Shown: positions 53,099 to 62,693, counted from the stretch's first letter. The stretch: 64,000 bases of DNA from Enterococcus gilvus ATCC BAA-350 (GCF_000407545.1 NZ_ASWH01000004.1:1-64000), one strand, 5' to 3'. A program made the numbers and translations. The notes: generated by a model not told the origin, from the sequence alone.

Positions 53099-53153
53099 GG
53101 TTTATCCCCTCCTTTTCAGGCTCATATAAGCAAGAGATTCGTAACCTTTAGCG

Positions 53154-53531
53154 GTGGCGCAGATGTCATATCAGTTTACGCCGGACTGCTACGAGTATGG
53201 ACAGTACAAGACAGGATTAAAAATGCGTGGTGTACCGTTTGCAGCGCAGACATTTTTTACAAAATTAAATGGAGGGATCGCAACAGCAGTCAGTGTGTTT
53301 GCGTTAACTTTAATCGGCTTCCGGGAAGGAGAAGGCGTTGTTCAGGCGGCAGGATTTGCCGATAAATTATGGACATTCAGCTGTCTTGGAGGCATTATCG
53401 GGGGTATTTGCACTCTGCTTATACTTCGCCTTTACAAACTTAATGACCATGATGTCCAGCTGATGGCAAAATGCAACAATGGCGAGATCAGCCGTGAAGA
53501 GGCAGAGGCACAGATGATCAATCAGTATTAA
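53154..53531 (+). pseudogene. GPH transporter C-terminal fragment
   Basis: TPDCYEYGQYKTGLKMRGVP, FAAQTFFTKLNGGIATAVSV and two final helices (~residues 40-110) are the C-terminal end of a GPH symporter; the N-terminal ~330 residues are missing. 24 nt before the GH3 gene, so originally an operon mate of it. Confidence 0.8.
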
Positions 53532-53554
53532 GAAAAGAATGGAGGACTTTTGAG

Positions 53555-55810
53555 ATGGACAGAATAAAGGAACTGATTTCAAAAATGACGCTGGAAGAGA
53601 AGGCAAGTCTCTGCTCGGGCGCTGATAACTGGCATACGAAAGAAATCAAACGACTGAACATTCCGTCAGTTATGATGGTGGACGGCCCTCACGGACTGAG
53701 AAAGCAGGAAGGGGAAACGGATCATCTGGGATTGAATGAAAGTGTGAAGGCCGTTTGTTTCCCGGCAGCCTGTGCAACAGCCTCCAGCTTCGATGTTGAC
53801 CTGATGGAACGGATGGGAGAGACGCTGGGAGCGGAGTGTCAGGCCGAGAATATAAGCATGCTACTTGGTCCGGCGGTGAATATTAAAAGGAGCCCGTTAT
53901 GTGGACGGAACTTTGAGTATCTGTCGGAGGATCCATATCTGGCAGGCAGGATGGCATCGGCATATATCCGCGGAGTACAGAGTCAGGGCGTGGGGACAAG
54001 CATTAAGCACTTCGCGCTGAATAATCAGGAAACACTCCGTATGACGATATCTTCCGAGGTGTCAGAACGTGCGCTCAGGGAAATCTACCTGCCTGCGTTT
54101 GAGAAAGCAGTAAAAGAATCAGCCCCAAGAACCGTCATGTGCAGCTACAACAAAATAAATGGAGAATATGCTTCAGAAAACAGATATCTTCTGACAGATA
54201 TCCTGAGAAAAGAATGGGGATACAAAGGCTGCGTCGTCAGTGACTGGGGCGCTGTAAATAACCGGGTGAAGGGGCTGCAGGCTGGACTGGATCTGGAGAT
54301 GCCTTATTCCGGAGGATACAATGACAGACAGATTGTAACGGCAGTACAGGAGGGAAGACTGGACGAAGCTGTGCTGGATGAAGCGGTGGAGCGGGTATTG
54401 AATGTTGTATTTGCCGGTGAAGAGCAGCATCGTCCGAAAGTTATATCTGATAAGGAAACAGATCATAAAAAAGCAGCGGATATTGAGACAGAATGTGCGG
54501 TCCTGCTGGAAAATAACGGTATACTTCCGCTGAATACAGACAGAAAGGTTGCCTATATAGGGGAATTTGCCGAAAAGCCGCGGTATCAGGGCGGCGGCTC
54601 CAGCCATATCAATCCGTTCAGAGTTGTCTCGGCATTGGATGCTGCCGGAGAAAAAGGGCGCAGCGTGACTTATGCAAAAGGATTTTCTATGGAAAATGAC
54701 GCGATGACGGAACAAGAGCTGGAAAAAGCGCTTCGGACTGCTGCAGAAGCAGACGTCGCGGTAATCTTTGCCGGGCTGCCTGAGATATTTGAGTCGGAAG
54801 GGTATGACAGAACATCCATGAAGCTGCCCAAATGCCAGGACCGTCTGATCGAAGAAGTGTTGAAAGTACAGCCTAATGTTGTAGTAGTACTCCACAATGG
54901 AAGTCCGGTAGAACTACCATGGGCTGATAAAGTAAGCGCAATCCTGGAAATGTATCTCGGAGGTCAGGGGGTCGGTGAAGCCTGCGACCGACTGTTATAC
55001 GGAGAAGCGAATCCGTCCGGCAGGCTGGCGGAGACATTCCCGTACCGGCTGGAAGATAATCCGAGCTTCCTTCATTTCCTGGGAAATGGAAAGCGGGTGT
55101 TATATGGTGAGGATATCTTTGTCGGATACCGCTACTATGATACAAAGAAAGTCCCGGTCAGATATGCATTTGGCCATGGGCTGTCTTACACGGAATTTGC
55201 TTATGGGGACTTGACTTTGTCATCGGCTCAAATGACGGATGAGGATATCCTGACGGTCTCTTTCAAGGTGAAAAATACAGGAAAAACAGAAGGAAAAGAA
55301 GTTGTACAGCTGTACGTGGCCGACCTGTGCGGCACACCGGAAAGACCGGTCAATGAATTGAAAGGATTTGCCAAAGTTCATCTCCTGCCGGGAGAGGAGA
55401 AAACGGTGTCGATGGAAATTTCGGCGAGGGATCTTTCCTATTATGAAGAACGTCTCGGGGACTGGTATGCGCCATCCGGAACATATCGGATCTTGATCGG
55501 CCATGCTTCTGATGACATCCGATTACATGCGGATATTGTGTTTGAAACACAGAAAGAACTGCTCCTTCGCGTAGATTTCGCAACAACGTTCGGAGAATTA
55601 TTGGATCATACGAAAACCGCTCCCGTTATTACGGAACTGCTAGCGCCATTGGCAGCAGCGGCCGCATCAGCAGAAAGTATGAGTGACGAATATAAGAAGC
55701 TGGGTGAGAAAGTCATCCGGGAAATGCCGCTGAAATCTCTGCTGGGGCAGATGCCGGGAGAGCAGGTGGAACAGCTGATCGGGCAGCTGAATTGTTTACT
55801 TGCACAATAG
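53555..55810 (+). CDS. GH3 beta-glucosidase, GC-rich homologue (751 aa)
   Basis: Homologue of the 39513 GH3 throughout: ISKMTLEEKASLCSGADNWH start, DGPHGLRKQEGETDHLGLNE, KHFALNNQETLRMTI (~150), nucleophile in VVSDWGAVNNRVKG (~228), GGGSSHINPF and GHGLSYTEF. C-terminal helical tail IREMPLKSLLGQMPGEQVEQ. Visibly higher GC with clostridial codon choice, so a separately acquired orthologue. ATG with GGAGG. Intact. Confidence 0.93.
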   Translation: MDRIKELISKMTLEEKASLCSGADNWHTKEIKRLNIPSVMMVDGPHGLRKQEGETDHLGLNESVKAVCFPAACATASSFDVDLMERMGETLGAECQAENISMLLGPAVNIKRSPLCGRNFEYLSEDPYLAGRMASAYIRGVQSQGVGTSIKHFALNNQETLRMTISSEVSERALREIYLPAFEKAVKESAPRTVMCSYNKINGEYASENRYLLTDILRKEWGYKGCVVSDWGAVNNRVKGLQAGLDLEMPYSGGYNDRQIVTAVQEGRLDEAVLDEAVERVLNVVFAGEEQHRPKVISDKETDHKKAADIETECAVLLENNGILPLNTDRKVAYIGEFAEKPRYQGGGSSHINPFRVVSALDAAGEKGRSVTYAKGFSMENDAMTEQELEKALRTAAEADVAVIFAGLPEIFESEGYDRTSMKLPKCQDRLIEEVLKVQPNVVVVLHNGSPVELPWADKVSAILEMYLGGQGVGEACDRLLYGEANPSGRLAETFPYRLEDNPSFLHFLGNGKRVLYGEDIFVGYRYYDTKKVPVRYAFGHGLSYTEFAYGDLTLSSAQMTDEDILTVSFKVKNTGKTEGKEVVQLYVADLCGTPERPVNELKGFAKVHLLPGEEKTVSMEISARDLSYYEERLGDWYAPSGTYRILIGHASDDIRLHADIVFETQKELLLRVDFATTFGELLDHTKTAPVITELLAPLAAAAASAESMSDEYKKLGEKVIREMPLKSLLGQMPGEQVEQLIGQLNCLLAQ

Positions 55811-56126
55811 GATAATATCTGGAGGAATCGTTTATGAGAAACAGCGGTGAAAATGTGGAGGACATTTTTTTTACATGGCGCTTCAGAATAGAAACATTTA
55901 AATACTAACTGGACTTTCAGAAGAGTTAAGGATTATCGCAGAAGAAACCGTTCAAAAGCTGGGATTTCAGACCATACACTGGATATCAGCAGGCGGAGTT
56001 ATCACAACACACGGGGGGCCGGGAGCATTTGCAATAGCAGGGTACAGTACACTTCTATAAAAAATAGCAGAAAGTTTCCCATATGGATGAATAGAGTTGC
56101 TTTTGAAATATGGAGGACTGTAATTT
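55811..56126 (+). other. clostridial remnants including a DegV-like C-terminus
   Basis: No intact gene. 55834-55908 is a 24-codon stub with GGAGG before its ATG. 55911-56060 is an open frame ending ISAGGVITTHGGPGAFAIAG, resembling the C-terminus of a DegV-family fatty-acid-binding protein, without its N-terminal part. Composition returns to AT-rich at about 56100. Confidence 0.45.
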
Positions 56127-56360
56127 ATGGGAATTTTTTTTAATTATATTGATGATTTTGAAAGGCTTTTTAGGGAAGAGAATAAAAACGCAACTGAAAA
56201 CACTAACAATTCTACAGAAATAGAAAATAATTTTAAGTACTGTGATGATAATATGACTGTACCTGAAATTGTATTGGACATTATATATAAGATGAAAGAC
56301 GAAAAGAATGCAAAGGAAAAAGCAAATGCTTCAACCTTTAGTAGTGTGATATCAGAATGA
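56127..56360 (+). CDS. hypothetical protein (77 aa)
   Basis: ATG with TGGAGGAC upstream. MGIFFNYIDDFERLFREENK then an Asn/Thr/Glu-rich stretch and DNMTVPEIVLDIIYKMKDEK. No known family; acidic and probably soluble. Sits at the boundary between GC-rich clostridial DNA and AT-rich enterococcal DNA. Confidence 0.4.
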   Translation: MGIFFNYIDDFERLFREENKNATENTNNSTEIENNFKYCDDNMTVPEIVLDIIYKMKDEKNAKEKANASTFSSVISE

Positions 56361-56495
56361 TTGGGACAACAGCAGAAAGGGGTAAAAGGTGGTAAAGACA
56401 AAAAAGGAACTATATTTTAGAGAACATTACCAATATTATGTACAAAAAACAAATTTTTATGAGTAACTGACGATTGAGATTCTTCTAGTGTAGCT

Positions 56496-56533
56496 AAAAT
56501 ACAGGCAGATAGGATATTTTCTGCCTGTATTTT
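56496..56533 (+). terminator. terminator
   Basis: AAAATACAGGCAGA / TCTGCCTGTATTTT hairpin with T tail; the remainder of 56361-56582 shows nothing else. Confidence 0.75.
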
Positions 56534-56582
56534 ATAAATCAGTAATTTCGCTATTTTGAATTTCTAACGCGAATTTTATAAT

Positions 56583-57886
56583 CAAGTTAGCCACCTGAAA
56601 AATAAAAAAACATCATAGTGAAAAATCATGTATTATTAGGGTTCCGACACCAACTAATAAGGAGATTTTCACTATGACGTATTCAAATTCTACCACAACT
56701 CGTTTAAAAGTTCAGCACCTAACAGCCATTGAACGTGGAAAAATTGCCGCTTGGCATAGCGAAGGAATATCCAATCGGCAAATTGCCAAAAGGTTAGGTG
56801 TGGTTCCTCAAACAATTAACAATGAGTTGAAGCGTGGAAAATTGAAACAAGTGAAAAAGATCAATGGGAAATGTCATTATTTCTTCAAGTATAATGCAGA
56901 ATTTGCTCAAAATCGGTATAGAAACAACCGACAACGATGCCATCGGAAAGAAAAATTTTTTCAAGTCCGTACCTTTTTGGCGTACTTTATCGAACTGTTT
57001 AAAACAAAGGGCTATTCTCCAGATACAACGGTTGGTTTTGCACGAGTCCATCGACTCTTTTCTCCAGCTGAAATGGTTTGTACGACCACCCTCTATAAGT
57101 ATATTGACAAGCAACGTCTTGAAATCAAAAACATTGATTTACTGAGGAAAACAACACGTAAACCAGCACAAACCAAGCAGGTAAAAAATCGAAAAGTTCT
57201 TGGAAAGAGTATCGAAGAACGACCGACAAGTGTTGAAACACGTGAAGAATTTGGTCACTTTGAAATTGATACAGTCATTGGTAAACGGAATGGTTCAGAA
57301 ACAGCGCTCTTAACTTTAACGGAACGAAAAACACGTTTTGAAATCATTCGTGTGCTTGATGCCAAAGATGCAGACTCTGTCAGTTATGCCATCAACCGAT
57401 TAGCTAAAGAATATGGGAACAATTTTTCCACTGTATTTCGTTCGATTACAGCTGATAATGGTTCGGAGTTCGCTCAGTTGTCATAAACGTTAAATGGATT
57501 GACAGAAATTTATTTTACCCATCCGTATACTTCTTGCGAACGTGGAACGAACGAGAATCACAATGGCATCATTCGTAGATATATTCCCAAAGGCGAAAGT
57601 ATGGACAGCTATCATCGAAAGGAAATCGAGCAAATTGCCAATAAAATGAATCAACTACCCAGAAAGATCTTAAACTATGCGACACCCCAGTCTTGTTTTG
57701 AACAAGAACTAAATAAAGTAGTTAGTTGATTTGACAACGAGCCTCTTGCGCTATGGGTATCGTCTGGGCAAGCTGGCATAGCCAGCCCGTCAAATCAGAC
57801 TACCATGCCGCAACTCATTATCAAATCAACATCGGAACTTACAGATAACACATGATTTTCACGTTTTTCAAAAAGTGGCTAACTTG
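56583..57886 (+). mobile_element. IS30-family element with inverted ends
   Basis: Ends CAAGTTAGCCAC (56583) and its complement GTGGCTAACTTG (57875-57886) enclose an IS30 transposase gene broken by a nonsense codon. Roughly 1.3 kb, of the expected size for the family. Confidence 0.75.
56674..57729 (+). pseudogene. IS30-family transposase with in-frame TAA
   Basis: HTH (LTAIERGKIAAWHSEGISNR), DDE residues in HFEIDTVIGKRNGS and SITADNGSEFAQ, then TAA at 57484-57486 in the same frame as the continuation TLNGLTEIYFTHPYTSCERG with the final Glu in GTNENHNGIIRRY. A single base change (for example GAA to TAA) explains it; the protein would lose the last catalytic residue. Confidence 0.88.
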
Positions 57887-58341
57887 TTCTTGAAATTTGG
57901 GTTTTGAAAAAAAGTGACCAATAGCTATTAAAAAATCGAAAACATTTTTTTTAGAAAGTATCTTTTGAGTGTGATACTATATTCAATTCGAAAAGGATTA
58001 TATTACTGGTAAATTTTTTTGTGGAGTATTTGCGAGTATCCATTATCCAGCACAATATGGCTCATCAAAAAACGCATTTATCCCATTCTAAAAATGATTT
58101 AAGGTTAATTTAAAATTCTTATGTTTAATAGTTATCACCTATTATTTAAAAATAAGCACTTAGTTCATTATAGTTTGAAAGTGACACAAACTGATTCTGT
58201 CACATTCGCTAAAATCGCTCCATCCTTAGAGGCTCTAAGAGGAAATCACTTTTCTTTTAGAGTCTTTTTTCTATAGCTTATTTAAATGTGACTTATTATC
58301 TGATATAATCATATTAAGTAACATTTGAGAGGGGGCTAAAA
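57730..58341. other. gene-free stretch
   Basis: 3' part of the IS30 element to 57886, then AT-rich sequence with no ORF or strong promoter. A hairpin GGCTCTAAGAGG / CTTTTAGAGTCT with T6 (58230-58268) is a probable terminator. GAGAGGGGG before 58342 is the ribosome site of the recombinase. Confidence 0.5.
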
Positions 58342-58941
58342 ATGAAGAGCGTGGAACCGATTCGCGACAAAAAAAAGATCGATGCCATGAAAGCAATTTT
58401 GGCTTCCGGAAAATATGGGCAACGAAATTTAGTGCTTTTTTCGATCGGGATCAATACAGCCTATCGAATTTCCGATTTAAGACAGTTGAAATTAAGTGAT
58501 GTGTTAGAAATTTCCCGTGGGCGGGTGATTGTCAAAGAACGTCTGGCCATGAAGGAACAAAAAACGGCCAAACACAATTCGGTCTTCATTTCGAACAAAT
58601 TACGAAAAGTGATTCTCGATTATGTTCAATCCGAATTTCCTGAGCAGCTGCAAGCACAAGACTTCAGCAAGTATTTGTTTCCAAGTCGAAAAGGAGCAGA
58701 TACGCCTTTGACCCGACAAAGCCTTTGGCGGATCATTCATGAAGCAGGAACGGCGGTTGGGCTGAAAGAAATTGGTCCTCATTCGATGCGCAAGACCTTC
58801 GGCTATTTTTTGTACAAGCAAGGGACCAAAACAGAGATCATTCAGTCGCTGCTCAATCATTCTTCACAACGGGAGACCTTACGCTATATTGGGATCACTC
58901 AGGAAGACAAAGATACTGCCGTAAAGAGTTTGGATCTATGA
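58342..58941 (+). CDS. tyrosine recombinase/integrase (199 aa)
   Basis: Short, catalytic-domain-only recombinase: Arg in GINTAYRISDLRQL (~47), Lys in RLAMKEQKTAKHNS, HxxR in GPHSMRKTFGYF (~150), second His/Asn in QSLLNHSSQRETLRYIG (~173) with Tyr nucleophile near 184. It lacks an N-terminal core-binding domain, as do several plasmid-borne multimer-resolving recombinases. Probable role in dimer resolution or cargo integration; no att pair recognised. Confidence 0.85.
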   Translation: MKSVEPIRDKKKIDAMKAILASGKYGQRNLVLFSIGINTAYRISDLRQLKLSDVLEISRGRVIVKERLAMKEQKTAKHNSVFISNKLRKVILDYVQSEFPEQLQAQDFSKYLFPSRKGADTPLTRQSLWRIIHEAGTAVGLKEIGPHSMRKTFGYFLYKQGTKTEIIQSLLNHSSQRETLRYIGITQEDKDTAVKSLDL

Positions 58942-58989
58942 CAGAATAATACCCTATATAATAGAAGGAAAAATTCAAGAGGTGAGAAA

Positions 58990-59685
58990 ATGAACGAAGA
59001 AAAGAGACCTAACTTTCCGGATAAATACCACTTATCTCGCAAAGAGTCTGTGTATTTATTGAAGAAAAATATTGTGGAACTGGTGTATAATGCGGGGAAA
59101 TTTGAAGGATTGAATACAACGCTATTACAAACAGAAGAGATTATCAAGTATAATCGGGCCAATAACGTGGCGGTAGATGATGTCCTGACCGTCGTTAACT
59201 TAAAAAGAGGCTTTGAACTGCTTTTAAATGACGTACAGGAGCCCCTGATAGAAACAAGTAAGCGTATTAATCGGATAGTTGCAGCGGAAGATGCCCTTTT
59301 TCCTGGTGAAATAAGAAACGGTGGGGTAGAAGTATCGACGATTCAAGGAAGATATGTGCCACCAATGTTAACTGAAGACGAGGTAAACAATCAATATGGT
59401 GAGATAATGAATCAAGAGATATCAGAGACGGAAAAAGCCCTGCGACTGTTTCTATTCATTTCGAAAAATCAAATATTCTGGGACGGTAATAAGATAACTG
59501 CATTGTTAACTGCTAATAAGATCATGTTTAGCAAAGGTTTGGGATTGTTATCCGTTCCTGAAAGTGTATTTGCAAAATTTAATGAACTTCTATCTATGTA
59601 TGATAATAGCAACCAATCTAGCAATGAATCAAAAATTTTATCATTTATACATGAAGAATGTATTTATGGTATTCGTTATTTATAG
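58990..59685 (+). CDS. Fic-domain protein with degenerate active site (231 aa)
   Basis: N-terminal helical region LVYNAGKFEGLNTTLLQTEE (~32-51) and a Fic fold ending in LFISKNQIFWDGNKITALLT (~152-171). The Fic motif HxFx(D/E)GN(G/K)R appears as QIFWDGNKI: Gln replaces the catalytic His and Ile the Arg that binds ATP phosphates. AMP-transfer activity is therefore unlikely. ATG with AAGAGGTGAG. Forms a pair with the recombinase upstream. Confidence 0.78.
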   Translation: MNEEKRPNFPDKYHLSRKESVYLLKKNIVELVYNAGKFEGLNTTLLQTEEIIKYNRANNVAVDDVLTVVNLKRGFELLLNDVQEPLIETSKRINRIVAAEDALFPGEIRNGGVEVSTIQGRYVPPMLTEDEVNNQYGEIMNQEISETEKALRLFLFISKNQIFWDGNKITALLTANKIMFSKGLGLLSVPESVFAKFNELLSMYDNSNQSSNESKILSFIHEECIYGIRYL

Positions 59686-59734
59686 TAAACAATAGTACTG
59701 AATTACAATAAGCCAATAAAAAGGAGAGTATGTA

Positions 59735-59833
59735 ATGTCATTAATGTCAATAAATTATTTTGGATATGCTGTATATAATGTAACTGTGGAAGAATCAATA
59801 GTAAACTTGTTACGATTTGAGATATGGATTTGA
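59735..59833 (+). pseudogene. small gene start cut by IS3 remnant (32 aa)
   Basis: AAGGAGAG before ATG; reads MSLMSINYFGYAVYNVTVEE then stops in the sequence leading into an IS3 end (59842). Good ribosome site but no known family; likely the 5' end of a truncated gene. Confidence 0.4.
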
Positions 59834-59841
59834 GTCAATAT

Positions 59842-60683
59842 CTTGGACATATTTTAGTAGAGACTGTTACGTCATTTTTGCTTTTGCCAACTCTTCAAAC
59901 TCCTGGGGGGTTAGATAGTGAATCGAGCTATGGATTCGATTTCGGTTATAAAACCCTTCAATGTAGCTAAATAGTGCTCGATTTGCTTCTTCAAAATCTG
60001 AGTAGCTAGTCGTGTAGACTTCTTCCTTTTTCAATGAAGCATGGAAAGATTCGATTCCAGCATTATCATAAGGTATTCCCTTTCTACTATAAGAATGCCT
60101 TATTTTGTTGGTTTCAAGCCATTGTTCCACTTCTCTGGCTGTGTATTGGCTACCCAAGTCAGTGTGTAGAATCATTCCTTCTGGAATGTCATAATGCATT
60201 TTTGCTTTGTTCAGCGTTTGAATGACACAATCCACAGTCATTCGTTTTGAAAATGTATAGCTAATAATCTTTTTCGTGTGTAAATCCATGATTGAAGATA
60301 AGTAACACCAACCATTTTTCTTAGTAGGAATGTAAGTAATGTCAGCTGCCCATTTCTCACAGATAGTCTTAGTAGAAAAGTCCGGATTTAAGAGGTTCTC
60401 TTTTGAAATAATCGGTCTATTAGATCTTTGAGGTCTATATTTTTTAACTACAATCGACCTTAAATTTAATTGTTTCATTAGCTTTTGGACATGTTTAAGA
60501 GACACTGAAATACCTTCTTTTAATAAAACTTGATGGATCTTTGTGGCGCCATAGCGTTGTTTATTCGTAAAAAAAATAGTTGAAATCTTCTTTTTCAACG
60601 TATTATTTCTGATTTCTGTAACTGTCAATGGTTTGTTCTTATAAAAATAATAGACACTTCTAGGGATTTCTAATAACTGGATA
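59842..60683 (-). mobile_element. IS3-family element A, 3' part
   Basis: IS3-type end (TGGACATATTTTAGTAG at 59842) followed by the orfB coding region on the minus strand. The 5' part of orfB and all of orfA are missing, cut at about 60683 by the end of element B. Confidence 0.8.
59867..60628 (-). pseudogene. IS3-family transposase orfB, 5'-truncated
   Basis: DDE integrase core: Asp in CEKWAADITYIPTKKNGWCY, Asp in MILHTDLGSQYTAREVEQWL, Glu in GIPYDNAGIESFHASLKKEE. The native frame extends upstream (LLEIPRSVYYFYKNKP) to the break at ~60683. Catalytic core complete but orfA is absent, so likely inactive. Confidence 0.82.
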
Positions 60684-60728
60684 GGCTACAATTAACTAGA
60701 CAGAATAGGCTACAATTAACTAGACAGA
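60681..60728. repeat. tandem 24-bp duplication of an IS3 end
   Basis: ATAGGCTACAATTAACTAGA unit of 24 bp occurs twice in a row (60681-60704, 60705-60728). It resembles the left terminal repeat of element B and may reflect abutted ends of a circular or tandem transposition intermediate. Confidence 0.7.
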
Positions 60729-60776
60729 AAAATTAAGGTGTGTAGACTAGAAGAAAACATACCAGGAGGAATTTTT

Positions 60777-61067
60777 ATGTCTAAGAGAACACGAAGAACT
60801 TTTTCACAAGAATTCAAGCAACAAATCGTCAATCTTTACTTAGCTGGAAAGCCACGTGTAGAAATCATTCGAGAATATGAACTAACGGCTTCAGCATTTG
60901 ACAAATGGGTAAAGCAATCTAAAACGAGTGGTTCATTCAAAGAAAAAGATAATCTTACGCCTGAACAAAAAGAATTGTTAGAACTACGTAAAAGAAACCA
61001 GCAATTAGAAATGGAAAATGATATTTTAAAGCAAGCAGCGCTGATATTCGGACGAAGAGACAAGTAA
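60777..61067 (+). CDS. IS3-family element B, orfA (96 aa)
   Basis: HTH protein MSKRTRRTFSQEFKQQIVNL with a leucine-zipper tail (LLELRKRNQQLEMENDILKQ). ATG with AGGAGGAA. orfB follows in the -1 frame, as usual for IS3 fusion transposases made by frameshifting. Confidence 0.88.
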   Translation: MSKRTRRTFSQEFKQQIVNLYLAGKPRVEIIREYELTASAFDKWVKQSKTSGSFKEKDNLTPEQKELLELRKRNQQLEMENDILKQAALIFGRRDK

Positions 61068-61069
61068 TC

Positions 61070-61939
61070 GATGCGAATAAGCATCTTTACCCTATATCAG
61101 CGATGTGCAGAATATTAGGTCTATCACGTCAGTCCTATTATTATCAATCAAAACCAAAGAAAGATGAATCAGAACTTGAAGAAGTAGTCGCTGAAGAATT
61201 TATCCGCAGCCGAAAGGCCTACGGCTCAAGAAAAATAAAAAAAGCCTTATCAAAACGAGGCATTCAGATCAGCCGACGAAAAATTAGTAGAATCATGAAA
61301 AATAGAGGATTAAAATCGAGCTATACTGTTGCTTATTTTAAAGTACATCATTCTACTTGCAATGAAGCCAAAACGACAAACGTATTGAATCGTAAATTCT
61401 TAAGAGACAACCCATTAGAAGCGATCGTAACAGACTTGACTTATGTACGAGTCGGGAAAAAATGGAATTATGTCTGTTTCATTTTGGATCTGTTCAATCG
61501 AGAAATTCTCGGCTATTCTTGTGGAGAACATAAAGATGCCGTTCTAGTAAAAAAAGCATTTAGCCGTATCAAACAACCTCTGACAGAGGTTGAGATTTTT
61601 CATACTGATCGTGGAAAAGAGTTTGATAACCAAGCTATTGATGAATTATTAACAACTTTTGATATCAATCGATCATTAAGTCATAAAGGCTGTCCTTTTG
61701 ATAATGCCGTAGCTGAATCAACTTATAAGTCGTTGAAAGTAGAATTTGTCTATCAATACACATTTGAAACCTTACAACAATTGGATTTGGAGTTATTTGA
61801 CTATGTCAATTGGTGGAACCACCTTCGGTTGCACGGTACACTTGGCTACGAGACACCGGTTGGTTACCGTAACCAGAGATTGGCGCAGCGAATCCATGAT
61901 AATGAGCTCGGATGTGCTAACGCTAGCGAGGCAGTCTAA
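61070..61939 (+). CDS. IS3-family element B, orfB (transposase catalytic part)
   Basis: The -1 frame from about 61070; first ATG at 61103. Asp in AIVTDLTYVRVGKKWNY, Asp in EIFHTDRGKEFDNQAID, Glu in CPFDNAVAESTYKSLKVEF, and HLRLHGTLGYETPVGYRNQR near the end. After QRLAQ the last ~17 codons (IHDNELGCANASEAV) read into unrelated palindromic sequence, and no right inverted repeat follows, so the element is 3'-truncated although its active site is intact. Confidence 0.83.
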   Translation, partial: DANKHLYPISAMCRILGLSRQSYYYQSKPKKDESELEEVVAEEFIRSRKAYGSRKIKKALSKRGIQISRRKISRIMKNRGLKSSYTVAYFKVHHSTCNEAKTTNVLNRKFLRDNPLEAIVTDLTYVRVGKKWNYVCFILDLFNREILGYSCGEHKDAVLVKKAFSRIKQPLTEVEIFHTDRGKEFDNQAIDELLTTFDINRSLSHKGCPFDNAVAESTYKSLKVEFVYQYTFETLQQLDLELFDYVNWWNHLRLHGTLGYETPVGYRNQRLAQRIHDNELGCANASEAV

Positions 61940-61992
61940 CTTTAACTGTTAGCTCCTGCCGAAGATCGTCACATCCGAGGAGGCTCATTGTC
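61898..61992. repeat. long imperfect palindrome at the end of IS3 element B
   Basis: GATAATGAGCTCGGATGTG (61898-61916) pairs with 61970-61992 apart from a 4-nt bulge; the 53-nt interior holds an inner stem GGCAG/CTGCC. It could be an element end, a recombination site or a terminator. Unexplained. Confidence 0.45.
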
Positions 61993-62063
61993 AAGGACAA
62001 TCGGAATAGCATACGGAAAGAAGTTCTGCACCTTATAAAATTTGTCAAAAAAACTGTTGCCAT

Positions 62064-62693
62064 TCCATGCGTACAAATTTAATTCGTGAAGTAATCTACC
62101 TACACGTTTCCTATTTACCTGAATTCCTTTTTTCTGAAGAACTTTAGTAATTCGAATTGACCCATACCTTCCATGATGTTCATGAAAGATTGATTGAATC
62201 TCCTCTTTGAGGAGTTCATTCTCTAACTTCCTTTTTGAAGGTTTTCTTTTGAGAAATTCGTAAAATCCGGATTTTGAAACATTTAGTGTTTTACAAGCCC
62301 GTTGAATGTTTAATTCTTTTTGATGCTCTTTTATAAATTGGAATCGGATTTCTTGTTTGGTTTCAAGAATACCTGGAACTTTTTTAATAATTCTAGTTCC
62401 TCTCTTAAATAACGATTTTCTTGTTCAAGTTTTTTTATCTCATATTGAGCATCAAAAAGTGCGCTTCCCTTACCAGGAAACGCACCTTCTCCAAATTTTT
62501 CGTATTCTTGAACCCACCGATACAGACTATTAGCATGAACGTCCAATTGATTACTCACTTCTTTTACAGAAAAACCATCCTCAATAATTAGTTTTACAGC
62601 AGCTGTTTTGAATGCTTTATCAAATGAACGTCTCGGCATAATCTAGATCCTCACTTTCTCTTTTCTTTTTGTCTAGTTTATTATACCAAGTCC
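62064..62693 (-). mobile_element. IS3-family element C, 5' part
   Basis: Left end near 62693 (TGGACTTGGTATAATAAACT on the minus strand), complete orfA (62331-62639) and the first ~95 codons of orfB (FYEFLKRKPSKRKLENELLK; HHGRYGSIRITKVLQKKGIQ), ending abruptly at about 62064. It carries the same orfB region that element A retains in different sequence, so A and C are distinct elements. Confidence 0.78.
62331..62639 (-). CDS. IS3-family element C, orfA (102 aa)
   Basis: HTH protein MPRRSFDKAFKTAAVKLIIE, VSNQLDVHANSLYRWVQEYE and zipper IKKLEQENRYLREELELLKK. ORF intact but its orfB is truncated, so no active transposase is expected. Confidence 0.85.
   Translation of the reverse strand: MPRRSFDKAFKTAAVKLIIEDGFSVKEVSNQLDVHANSLYRWVQEYEKFGEGAFPGKGSALFDAQYEIKKLEQENRYLREELELLKKFQVFLKPNKKSDSNL

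Noticed and set aside
59842..62693. Simple nesting of one IS3 inside another
   Set aside because: The two outer parts carry non-identical versions of the same orfB region and element B lacks a right end, so they cannot be halves of one interrupted element.
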